From positions 124,001-188,000 of the forward strand of contig NZ_JANUGP010000005.1 of assembly GCF_024753135.1 (NCBI RefSeq): DNA of 64,000 bases. The letters are read 5' to 3'. This DNA comes from Streptomyces pyxinicus (lineage in GTDB: Bacteria; Actinomycetota; Actinomycetes; Streptomycetales; Streptomycetaceae). The notes beneath the pieces were generated by a model. The model saw only the letters and a list, made by a program, of their open reading frames with translations, made no database searches and was not told where the DNA came from. This document shows, one piece after another, positions 8,652-16,293 of the stretch (its first letter is position 1; each line of letters opens with the position of its first letter). Made by a program: the position numbers and the translations under genes.

Positions 8652-8725
8652 TGGGGCGGGTGGGACTCGAACCCACGGCCGACGGATTATGAGTCCGCTG
8701 CTCTAACCGGCTGAGCTACCGCCCC
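8652..8725 (-). tRNA. tRNA with CAT anticodon (elongator Met or Ile2)
   Basis: The minus strand folds as a full cloverleaf: acceptor GGGGCGG pairs with CCGCCCC, the anticodon loop is CTCATAA, and the T-loop is TTCGAGT. The 3' CCA is encoded (8649-8651). The anticodon CAU fits either elongator tRNA-Met or the lysidine-modified tRNA-Ile2; it is not an initiator. Sequence alone does not settle which. Confidence 0.9.
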
Positions 8726-8867
8726 GTAGCGGCGTGTCGCGTACATGTGTGCGCGTCGTCTGCCGCAGCATAGCCGCTCATACGATCTCCCGCTTCGGAT
8801 GGGTCGGCTTCCGCGCTGCTCATGACCATGGGGACAGCACCGCGGGCGCGGCGGTTCCCGGGGACAT

Positions 8868-8891
8868 GAAAAAGGACCCCCACGGGGTCCT
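8868..8891 (-). terminator. Intrinsic terminator after the tRNA-Asn pair
   Basis: On the minus strand AGGACCCC (8891-8884) and GGGGTCCT (8880-8873) form a perfect 8-bp stem with a 3-nt loop, followed at once by a T run (8872-8868). It lies 12 bp beyond the second tRNA-Asn in the direction of transcription, an unusually classical terminator for a high-GC genome. Confidence 0.85.
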
Positions 8892-8902
8892 CGTTCAGTG
8901 CG

Positions 8903-8975
8903 CTCCCCCGACTGGACTCGAACCAGTAACCTGCCGGTTAACAGCCGGCTGCTCTGCCAATTGAGCTACGGAGGA
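8903..8975 (-). tRNA. tRNA-Asn (GTT), downstream copy
   Basis: 73 nt. Acceptor TCCTCCG pairs with CGGGGGA (one G-T pair), discriminator G, anticodon GTT in loop CTGTTAA, T-loop TTCGAGT. No CCA is encoded. The sequence is identical to the copy at 8982-9054, only 6 bp away, so both are surely cotranscribed. Confidence 0.95.
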
Positions 8976-8981
8976 CCGAAG

Positions 8982-9054
8982 CTCCCCCGACTGGACTCGA
9001 ACCAGTAACCTGCCGGTTAACAGCCGGCTGCTCTGCCAATTGAGCTACGGAGGA
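8982..9054 (-). tRNA. tRNA-Asn (GTT), promoter-proximal copy
   Basis: Same 73-nt sequence as the neighbour: GTT anticodon, same stems and discriminator. It is the first gene of the two-tRNA transcript. The promoter should lie in 9055-9130; I do not see a convincing -35/-10 pair there. Confidence 0.95.
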
Positions 9055-9212
9055 TTGCCTCGATTGCATCGAACGCACCTACCTGGGTATTCGCCAGGGG
9101 GCGGGCGCTCGCTGCGACACATACATTAGCGCAAGCAGGGGGGTGCTCCGCCAATCGGTATCCCCCGGCGCCGCAGGCGTACAGGCAGACCACGCAGAGG
9201 AAGGGTGGCCCC

Positions 9213-9518
9213 ATGCGTTACCGGCTCACGTTCGTCGCCGGACTGGCCCTCGGTTACGTACTCGGCACGAGGGCCGGACGCGAGCGCTACGAGCAGCTGA
9301 AGAAGTCCGCTCAGCGGATCGCGGCGAACCCCGCCGTCCGCAACACCGCGGAGACCGCCGCCCAGCAGGGCCGGGTCTACGCGGGCAAGGCGCTCCACAC
9401 GGTCAGCGACAAGGTCGGCGACCGAGTCCCGGCCTCCGTCGCCCAGCGGGTCCGCTCCCTGCGGGACCGCAGTGTCAACGGCACGGTCGAGGACGACTGG
9501 GGGACGAGCAACACCTAG
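9213..9518 (+). CDS. Small YtxH-like membrane-associated protein
   Basis: 101 residues. The N-terminus RLTFVAGLALGYVLGTRAG is a short glycine-rich hydrophobic helix ending in the TRAGRERYE pattern seen in YtxH-domain proteins, followed by an amphipathic, basic helical region (KKSAQRIAANPAVRNTAE) and an acidic tail. It probably sits at the cytoplasmic face of the membrane by the N-terminal helix. A clear SD (AGAGGAAGGG) precedes the ATG. Small proteins of this type are common and conserved in Streptomyces; YtxH proteins are linked with general stress in Bacillus, but no function can be inferred here. It stands alone between the tRNA genes and the FGGY kinase. Confidence 0.75.
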   Translation: MRYRLTFVAGLALGYVLGTRAGRERYEQLKKSAQRIAANPAVRNTAETAAQQGRVYAGKALHTVSDKVGDRVPASVAQRVRSLRDRSVNGTVEDDWGTSNT

Positions 9519-9677
9519 TCGCGAGCAGAAGCGCGCTACGGCGGTCGATGGTCTCACCCGGTCTAACCAGGTCTCAGCAGGTCTGACCAGGTGAGGGCGC
9601 CGGCCGTCCGCGTGCGTACACCCCCTCTTCGGCGCCCCCGGCCGGAGCAGGTGCCGGGATGCGGCAAAATCTGCGGC

Positions 9678-11132
9678 ATGGGGATAGTCGCCGGGCTGGA
9701 CAGCTCACCGGATTTCACGCGCATCGTGGTCTGCGACACGGACACCGGTGCCGTACTCAGGCAGGGATACGCACCGCATCCGGTCGAGACGGCGCCGGAC
9801 GGCGGGCGGCCCAGTGACGTCGACCCGCAGGCCTGGCTGCTCTCGCTCGGGGAGGCCGCCGGCGGCGGGCTGCTGGAGGGTGTGCAGGCCATCGGGGTGT
9901 CGGCGCAGCAGAACGCCGTGGTCCCGCTGGACGCGCAGGGCAACACCGTGCGCCCCGCGCTGGTCGGCGGCGACAAGCGGGCGCAGGTCGCGGCGGCCGA
10001 TCTGGTCGACGCGCTCGGCGGCCGGGAGGCCTGGGCGCAGGCGGTCGGCAGTGTGCCGGGTGCCGCCCAGCCGGTGACCAAGCTGCGCTGGCTCGCCAAG
10101 AACGAACCCGAGAACGCGCTGCGTACGGCCGTACTGCTGCAGGCCCACGACTGGCTGGTGTGGCAGTTGCTCGGGCGTCCGGTGCGCCGGACCACCGACC
10201 GCGGCGGGGCCTCCGGCACCGGGTACTGGTCGGCCGCCACCGGTGGCTACCGGCCCGACCTGGTCGAGCTGGCCCTCGGGCACCAGGCGGTGCTGCCCGA
10301 GGTGATCGGTCCGGCGGACGCGGCCGGCACCACCCCGGAGGGGCTGCTGATCTCCGCCGGTACCGGGGAGACGATGGCCGCCGCGTTCGGGCTGGGGATC
10401 GGGCTCGGGGACGCGGTCGTATCGCTCGGGGCCTCCGGGTCTGTGATGGCCGTGCATCCCGAGGCGCTGGCCGACCAGTCCGGGATGATCACCTCCCTCG
10501 CCGACGCCACCGGTATGCACCTGCCGGTCGTCACCACCCTGAACGCCGTCCGGACCCTGCGCGGCACCGCCGAACTGCTCGGGCTGCCGGATCTGGAGAG
10601 CCTGTCCGACCTGGCGATGAAGTCGACGCCGGGCGCGCACGGGCTGGTGCTGCTCCCCTATCTGGAGGGCGAGCGCACGCCGAACCTGCCGCACACCGCC
10701 GGCACCCTCGCGGGGCTGCGGCGCGAGTCGATGAAGCCGGAGCACCTGGCGCGAGCCGCGTTCGAGGGCATGCTGTGCGGGCTCGCCGACGCGCTCGACG
10801 TGCTGCGCGGCCGGGGTGTGGACGTACGGCGGATCTTCCTGCTCGGGCCGGCCGCCGAACTGCCCGCCGTGCAGGCCGCCGCGCCCTCGCTGTTCGGCGC
10901 GCAGGTGGTCGTACCGCAGCCCGCGGACTACGCGGCGATCGGCGCGGCCCGGCAGGCCGCCTGGGCGCTCGGCGTCTCGCAGGGCACCCTCGACCCGCGC
11001 GATCCGCCGGCCTGGCAGGGCGCGGCGGCGCAGGTGCTGGAGCCGGGCGAGGAGCTGGCGGTCGGGCAGGCGGTGCGGCAGCAGTTCACGGCCGTGCGGG
11101 AGCAGACCCATCCCGGGGCCTTCCAGGTGTAG
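9678..11132 (+). CDS. FGGY-family carbohydrate kinase, xylulokinase-like but divergent
   Basis: 484 residues from the ATG at 9678, which places the actin-like phosphate-1 motif (GLDSSPDFTRIVVCD) directly at the N-terminus; an in-frame start at 9591 would add a basic, unconserved leader. Conserved xylulokinase landmarks include VTKLRWL, the hinge-domain PYLEGERTPN near 330 and a C-terminal ATP-binding region. Two landmark positions differ from classical XylB: the sugar-binding MHG motif reads QNA (SAQQNAVVPLD), and the segment that normally carries the catalytic Asp (GAGD) reads GTGE. FGGY kinases phosphorylate a pentulose or similar polyol with ATP. Because of these changes I would not assert xylulose as the substrate. 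No sugar isomerase or transporter is adjacent. Confidence 0.75.
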   Translation: MGIVAGLDSSPDFTRIVVCDTDTGAVLRQGYAPHPVETAPDGGRPSDVDPQAWLLSLGEAAGGGLLEGVQAIGVSAQQNAVVPLDAQGNTVRPALVGGDKRAQVAAADLVDALGGREAWAQAVGSVPGAAQPVTKLRWLAKNEPENALRTAVLLQAHDWLVWQLLGRPVRRTTDRGGASGTGYWSAATGGYRPDLVELALGHQAVLPEVIGPADAAGTTPEGLLISAGTGETMAAAFGLGIGLGDAVVSLGASGSVMAVHPEALADQSGMITSLADATGMHLPVVTTLNAVRTLRGTAELLGLPDLESLSDLAMKSTPGAHGLVLLPYLEGERTPNLPHTAGTLAGLRRESMKPEHLARAAFEGMLCGLADALDVLRGRGVDVRRIFLLGPAAELPAVQAAAPSLFGAQVVVPQPADYAAIGAARQAAWALGVSQGTLDPRDPPAWQGAAAQVLEPGEELAVGQAVRQQFTAVREQTHPGAFQV

Positions 11133-11255
11133 CCCGCGAGGGCCGGCGGCGGGCGTGGTGCTCTCGGGTTAATCGGTTGAGGTAACACGGGTGGAGTGTC
11201 GGACGATAGGTGCCTAGGGCACTCCGCCCTGACCGCCGACTCCGAGAGACGTAGC

Positions 11256-12989
11256 GTGCTCATACGACTTCTGCGGACCTATCTCAGGCCCTACAAGAAA
11301 TCCATCACCCTGCTGGTGCTGCTCCAGCTCCTGCAGACCTGCGCCACCCTGTACCTGCCCACCCTGAACGCCGACATCATCGACAAGGGTGTCGTGAAGG
11401 GTGACACGGGTTACATCCTGTCCTTCGGTGCCCTGATGATCGGCATCTCGCTGGTGCAGGTCGTGTGCAACATCGGCGCCGTCTACTTCGGCGCCCGGAC
11501 CGCCGCCGCGCTCGGCCGGGACGTGCGCGGCGCGGTCTTCGACCGGGTGCAGTCCTTCTCCGCCCGTGAGGTGGGCCACTTCGGAGCGCCGACCCTCATC
11601 ACCCGTACGACCAACGACGTCCAGCAGGTCCAGACGCTGGCCCTGATGACGTTCACGCTGATGGTGTCGGCGCCGATCATGTGCGTCGGCGGCATCGTGC
11701 TCGCGCTCGGACTCGACGTCCCGCTGTCGGCGGTGCTGGTCGCGGTCGTCCCGGTGCTCGGCATCTGCGTGACGCTGATCGTGCGCCGGCTGCGCCCGCT
11801 GTTCCGGTCCATGCAGGTCCGCCTCGACACCGTGAACCGGGTGCTGCGCGAGCAGATCACCGGCAACCGGGTGATCCGCGCCTTCGTCCGCGACACCTAC
11901 GAGCAGGGCCGGTTCGGGAAGGCCAACGCCGACCTGACCGAGATGCAGCTCGCCACCGGGCGGATGCTGGCGCTGATGTTCCCGATGGTGATGACGGTGG
12001 TGAACGTGTCGTCCATCGCGGTGGTGTGGTTCGGCGCGCACCGCATCGACAGCGGCGGCATGGCGATCGGCGACCTGACGGCGTTCCTCGCCTATCTGAT
12101 GCAGATCGTCATGTCCGTGATGATGGCCACCTTCATGTTCATGATGGTGCCGCGCGCCGAGGTGTGCGCCGAGCGCATCCAGGAGGTGCTGGGCACCGAC
12201 TCCAGCGTGGTGCCGCCGCTCGCGCCGGTCACCGAGCTGCGCCGGCACGGCACGCTGGAGATCCGGGGCGTGGGTTTCCGCTATCCGGGTGCCGAGGAGG
12301 CGGTACTGAAGAGCATCGAGCTGACGGCCCGGCCGGGCGAGACCACGGCCGTGATCGGCTCCACCGGCAGCGGCAAGTCCACGCTGCTCGGCCTGGTCCC
12401 CCGGCTGTTCGACGCCACCGAGGGCGAGCTGCTGGTCGACGGCGTGAACGTCCAGGAGATCGAGCCGGCGCTGCTGGCCCGCACGGTCGGCCTGGTCCCG
12501 CAGAAGCCGTACCTGTTCGCCGGCACCGTCGCCACCAACCTGCGCTACGGCAATCCGGACGCCACCGACGAGGAGCTGTGGCACGCGCTGGAGGTGGCGC
12601 AGGCCAAGGTCTTCGTGAGCGAGTTGGAGGGCGGGCTCGACGCGCCCGTCGCGCAGGGCGGCACCAACGTCTCCGGCGGCCAGCGCCAGCGGCTGGCGAT
12701 CGCCCGCACGCTGGTGCAGCGCCCGGAGATCTACCTCTTCGACGACTCCTTCTCCGCGCTCGACTACGCCACGGACGCGGCGCTGCGCGCGGCGCTCACC
12801 GAGGAGACGGCGGAGGCGACCGTCGTGATCGTCGCCCAGCGGGTGGCGACCATCCGGGACGCCGACCGGATCATCGTGCTGGACGAGGGCCGGGTGGTCG
12901 GCGCCGGCCGGCACCACGAGCTGATGGCATCGAACGAGACCTACCGGGAGATCGTGCTCTCCCAGCTGACGGAAGCGGAGGCCGCCTGA
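11256..12989 (+). CDS. ABC exporter half-transporter, degenerate-site subunit
   Basis: 577 residues: an exporter-type transmembrane domain of six helices (about 1-310) fused to an ATP-binding domain with Walker A GSTGSGKST (near 370), signature VSGGQRQR, and Walker B IYLFDD. The catalytic Glu after Walker B is replaced by Asp. The GTG at 11256 is preferred, with a GAGAGA SD and a basic N-terminus (IRLLRTYLRPYKK) as in relatives; an upstream in-frame start at 11196 lacks both. The stop overlaps the next ATG (TGATG), so the two halves are coupled and should form a heterodimer in the cytoplasmic membrane. Heterodimeric exporters of this type usually move drugs, lipids or peptides; the cargo is unknown. 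Confidence 0.88.
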   Translation: MLIRLLRTYLRPYKKSITLLVLLQLLQTCATLYLPTLNADIIDKGVVKGDTGYILSFGALMIGISLVQVVCNIGAVYFGARTAAALGRDVRGAVFDRVQSFSAREVGHFGAPTLITRTTNDVQQVQTLALMTFTLMVSAPIMCVGGIVLALGLDVPLSAVLVAVVPVLGICVTLIVRRLRPLFRSMQVRLDTVNRVLREQITGNRVIRAFVRDTYEQGRFGKANADLTEMQLATGRMLALMFPMVMTVVNVSSIAVVWFGAHRIDSGGMAIGDLTAFLAYLMQIVMSVMMATFMFMMVPRAEVCAERIQEVLGTDSSVVPPLAPVTELRRHGTLEIRGVGFRYPGAEEAVLKSIELTARPGETTAVIGSTGSGKSTLLGLVPRLFDATEGELLVDGVNVQEIEPALLARTVGLVPQKPYLFAGTVATNLRYGNPDATDEELWHALEVAQAKVFVSELEGGLDAPVAQGGTNVSGGQRQRLAIARTLVQRPEIYLFDDSFSALDYATDAALRAALTEETAEATVVIVAQRVATIRDADRIIVLDEGRVVGAGRHHELMASNETYREIVLSQLTEAEAA

Positions 12990-14917
12990 TGGCCGGTCCC
13001 ATGGGACGCATGATGGCTGGCACCGGCCCCGACCAGCGCTCGATGGACTTCAAGAACTCGGGCAGGCGGCTCGTCGCCCGGTTCAAGCCCGAGCGGCTCA
13101 CGATCTACGGCCTGCTGGGCTGCGTGGTCGTCAGCGTCGGCCTGAGCGTGGTCGGGCCGAAGATCCTCGGCAAGGCGACCGACCTGGTGTTCGCGGGGAT
13201 CATCGGCCGGCAGCTGCCGGCCGGGAGCACCAAGGAGCAGGTGCTGCGCTCGATGCGTGAGCACGGCCGGGGGCAGATCGCCGACATGCTCCGGAGCACC
13301 GACTTCACGCCCGGCAAGGGCATCGACTTCGGTGCCGTCGGGAGCGTGCTGCTGCTGGCGCTCGGCACGTTCCTGGTCGCCGGGCTGCTGATGGCGGTGG
13401 CGACCCGGCTGACCAACCGGGCCGTGAACCGCACGATGTACCGGATGCGGGAGGACGTGCAGACGAAGCTGTCCCGGCTGCCGCTCTCCTACTTCGACAA
13501 GCGGCAGCGCGGTGAGGTGCTCTCCCGCGCCACCAACGACATCGACAACATCGGGCAGACGCTCCAGCAGTCGATGGGCCAGCTGATCAACTCGCTGCTG
13601 ACCATCGTCGGCGTGCTGATCATGATGTTCTACGTCTCCTGGATCCTGGCGCTGGTCGCGCTGGTCACCGTGCCGCTGTCGTTCCTGGTCGCGACCCGGG
13701 TCGGCAAGCGGTCGCAGCCGCACTTCGTGCAGCAGTGGCGCACCACCGGCAAGCTCAACGCGCACATCGAGGAGATGTACACCGGGCACACCCTGGTGAA
13801 GGTGTTCGGGCGGCAGGAGGAGTCGGCCAGGCAGTTCGCCGAGCAGAACGAGGCGCTGTACGAGGCCGGGTTCAGGGCGCAGTTCAACAGCGGGGTGATG
13901 CAGCCGCTGATGATGTTCGTGTCCAACCTGAACTACGTGCTGGTGGCGGTCGTCGGCGGCCTCCGGGTCGCGTCGGGCGCGCTGTCCATCGGTGACGTGC
14001 AGGCCTTCATCCAGTACTCGCGGCAGTTCTCGATGCCGCTGACGCAGGTCGCGTCGATGGCCAACCTGGTGCAGTCCGGGGTCGCCTCGGCGGAGCGGGT
14101 CTTCGAACTGCTGGACGCGGAGGAGCAGGAGGCGGACCCGGTGCCGGGCGAGCGGCCGGCCGAGCTGCGCGGGCGGGTGTGCCTGGAGAAGGTGTCCTTC
14201 CGGTACGAGCCGGAGAAGCCGCTGATCGAGGACCTGTCGTTGACGGTGGAGCCGGGGCAGACGGTCGCCATCGTCGGCCCGACCGGCGCGGGCAAGACCA
14301 CGCTGGTCAACCTGCTGATGCGGTTCTACGACGTGACGGGCGGCCGGATCACCCTCGACGGGGTGGACGTGCGGAGGATGTCCCGGGACGAACTGCGCGC
14401 CGGGATCGGCATGGTGCTCCAGGACACCTGGCTGTTCGGCGGCACCATCGCGGAGAACATCGCGTACGGCGCCGCGCGCGAGGTCACCCGGGGCGAGATC
14501 GAGGAGGCCGCGCGGGCCGCGCACGCCGACCGGTTCGTGCGGACGCTACCCGACGGTTACGACACCGTGATCGACGACGAGGGCACGGGGGTGAGCGCGG
14601 GTGAGAAGCAGCTCATCACCATCGCGCGGGCGTTCCTGTCCGACCCGGTGATCCTGGTGCTGGACGAGGCGACCAGCTCCGTGGACACCCGCACCGAGGT
14701 GCTGATCCAGAAGGCGATGGCCAAGCTGGCGTCCGGCCGTACGTCCTTCGTGATCGCGCACCGTCTGTCGACCATCCGGGACGCGGACACCATCCTCGTC
14801 ATGGAGAACGGCTCGATCGTCGAACAGGGCGCCCACGCCGAGCTGCTGGCGGCGGACGGCGCGTACGCCCGCCTCTACAAGGCGCAGTTCGCGCAGGCGG
14901 TGGCGGAGGTGGACTAG
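12989..14917 (+). CDS. ABC exporter half-transporter, partner subunit
   Basis: 642 residues. A cytoplasmic N-terminal leader of about 45 residues precedes an exporter transmembrane domain with a large insertion between the first two helices (about 70-110, with TKEQVLRSMREHGRGQ). The ATPase domain has Walker A GPTGAGKTT (near 430) and a normal Walker B ILVLDEATSSVD. Its signature motif is altered to VSAGEKQL in place of LSGGQ. Combined with the Asp-containing Walker B of the upstream subunit, both changes fall in the same composite nucleotide site, the pattern of asymmetric heterodimeric exporters such as TM287/288 or BmrCD. The second site is intact and should hydrolyse ATP. A strong hairpin follows the stop. 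Confidence 0.9.
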   Translation: MAGPMGRMMAGTGPDQRSMDFKNSGRRLVARFKPERLTIYGLLGCVVVSVGLSVVGPKILGKATDLVFAGIIGRQLPAGSTKEQVLRSMREHGRGQIADMLRSTDFTPGKGIDFGAVGSVLLLALGTFLVAGLLMAVATRLTNRAVNRTMYRMREDVQTKLSRLPLSYFDKRQRGEVLSRATNDIDNIGQTLQQSMGQLINSLLTIVGVLIMMFYVSWILALVALVTVPLSFLVATRVGKRSQPHFVQQWRTTGKLNAHIEEMYTGHTLVKVFGRQEESARQFAEQNEALYEAGFRAQFNSGVMQPLMMFVSNLNYVLVAVVGGLRVASGALSIGDVQAFIQYSRQFSMPLTQVASMANLVQSGVASAERVFELLDAEEQEADPVPGERPAELRGRVCLEKVSFRYEPEKPLIEDLSLTVEPGQTVAIVGPTGAGKTTLVNLLMRFYDVTGGRITLDGVDVRRMSRDELRAGIGMVLQDTWLFGGTIAENIAYGAAREVTRGEIEEAARAAHADRFVRTLPDGYDTVIDDEGTGVSAGEKQLITIARAFLSDPVILVLDEATSSVDTRTEVLIQKAMAKLASGRTSFVIAHRLSTIRDADTILVMENGSIVEQGAHAELLAADGAYARLYKAQFAQAVAEVD

Positions 14918-14925
14918 GACCGGGC

Positions 14926-14950
14926 GGGGGCCGCCGGGCAGGCGGCCCCC
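14926..14950. terminator. Bidirectional hairpin between ABC exporter and hrdA
   Basis: GGGGGCCGCC (14926-14935) and GGCGGCCCCC (14941-14950) form a perfect 10-bp stem with a 5-nt loop between convergent genes. There is no T run, which is usual for Streptomyces terminators. Confidence 0.8.
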
Positions 14951-14979
14951 GTTCGATCCGGCCGGTCCGTTCGGTCCGT

Positions 14980-16095
14980 TCAGTCCAGGTAGCCGCGCAG
15001 CTGGTCGGCGAAGGCGTGGTCGCGGAGTTTGCCGAGGGTCTTGGACTCGATCTGGCGTATGCGTTCGCGCGTGACGCCGAAGATGCGGCCGATCTCCTCC
15101 AGGGTGCGGGGCCGGCCGTCGGCGAGGCCGTAGCGGAGCTGGACGACCTTGCGTTCGCGTTCGCCGAGGGTGGACAGCACCGCGTCGAGGTGCTGGCGCA
15201 GCAGCAGGAACGCGGCCGACTCGACGGGGCTCGCGGCGTCGCCGTCCTCGATGAGGTCGCCGAGGGCGACGTCGTCCTCCTCGCCCACCGGCGCGTGCAG
15301 CGACACCGGTTCCTGGGCGAGCCGCAGCACCTCGCCGATCCGCTCGGGCGGCAGTTCCAGGTGGGCGGCGACCTCCTCGGGGGTCGGCTCGTAGCCGCGC
15401 TCCTGGAGCATGCGGCGCTGGACCCGGACCACCCGGTTGATCAGCTCCACGACGTGCACCGGGACGCGGATGGTGCGGGCCTGGTCGGCCAGCGCCCGGG
15501 ACATGGCCTGGCGGATCCACCAGGTGGCGTACGTGGAGAACTTGTAGCCGCGCGCGTAGTCGAACTTCTCCACCGCGCGGATCAGCCCGAGGTTGCCCTC
15601 CTGCACCAGGTCGAGCATGGTCAGGCCGCGGCCGACGTACCGTTTGGCGACCGAGACCACCAGCCGCAGGTTCGCCTCGATGAGCCGGCGCTTGGCCATC
15701 CGGCCCATGACGACGATCCGGTCCAGGTCACCCGCCAACTGGCTGTCCAGGTCCGGGGTGTTGCCCAGCTTCTCCTCGGCGAACAGGCCGGCCTCGACCC
15801 GGCGGGCGAGTTCGACCTCCTCGGCGGCGGTGAGCAGCGGGATACGGCCGATCTCGCGCAGGTACTGCCGGAACAGGTCGGCCGAGGGGCCGCCGGACTC
15901 GGCACGGGCGGCGGCCGGCGCCTCGGGTTCCTCGACGGGTTCCGCCGGTTCCCCTGCCTCCGACTCCGGGTGCAGGGCGGCAGGTCCCTGCGGGGGCACG
16001 GCCATGAGGACGTCCGGCTCCGCGTCCGGCTCGTCCGGGCCGCCGGCGGCGGCGCCGGTGCTGCTGTCGGTCTGGGTGAGGGTCTGGAACTGCAC
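14980..16095 (-). CDS. hrdA: Principal-like RNA polymerase sigma factor (HrdA type)
   Basis: 371 residues. After an acidic, Ala/Pro/Glu-rich N-terminal tail (about 1-90) come region 1.2 ([20 protein letters not shown]), region 2 with core-binding and -10 recognition helices ([30 protein letters not shown]), region 3 and region 4 with the -35 helix-turn-helix ([18 protein letters not shown]). All sigma-70 group 1/2 regions are present. I recognise it as hrdA because it is directly downstream of dnaG on the same strand, as in S. coelicolor. The GTG at 16095 has a strong SD (GGAGGT, 9 nt upstream); a frame upstream to 16215 lacks one. Group 2 Hrd sigma factors are usually dispensable and support alternative growth states. 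Confidence 0.88.
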   Translation of the reverse strand: MQFQTLTQTDSSTGAAAGGPDEPDAEPDVLMAVPPQGPAALHPESEAGEPAEPVEEPEAPAAARAESGGPSADLFRQYLREIGRIPLLTAAEEVELARRVEAGLFAEEKLGNTPDLDSQLAGDLDRIVVMGRMAKRRLIEANLRLVVSVAKRYVGRGLTMLDLVQEGNLGLIRAVEKFDYARGYKFSTYATWWIRQAMSRALADQARTIRVPVHVVELINRVVRVQRRMLQERGYEPTPEEVAAHLELPPERIGEVLRLAQEPVSLHAPVGEEDDVALGDLIEDGDAASPVESAAFLLLRQHLDAVLSTLGERERKVVQLRYGLADGRPRTLEEIGRIFGVTRERIRQIESKTLGKLRDHAFADQLRGYLD

Positions 16096-16259
16096 GGGGG
16101 CGACCTCCAGGATGATCGCTGCGTGACGGCGGACGGCAGCGGTACGTCGGAAGCGGAGAGTCGACGGCCTGCGCTCCGAGGACTCGGGCACCGCCCCCAG
16201 TGTGGAGTACGACACATCCCCGCCACGAGGGGCGTGCGGTGACTTTTTGCGTCCGGTCC

Positions 16260-16279
16260 GTGACCGGCTGGTGACCGGC
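16260..16279. repeat. Short direct repeat upstream of hrdA
   Basis: GTGACCGGC occurs at 16260-16268 and again at 16271-16279 (11-bp period), within the 198-bp gap between dnaG and hrdA. The same-face spacing of one helical turn could suit a regulator of hrdA, but nothing else supports this. Confidence 0.35.
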
Positions 16280-16293
16280 GTCCCGAGAGTCCC

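Noticed and set aside
8903..9054. Tandem tRNA genes as an integration site
   Set aside because: No integrase, no partial tRNA copy and no change in gene content at either side; simple duplication.
11193..11225. GGAGTG...CACTCC pair upstream of the ABC exporter as an operator
   Set aside because: Half sites of 6 bp with a 21-nt spacer in G/C-rich sequence; could be chance, and no regulator is adjacent.
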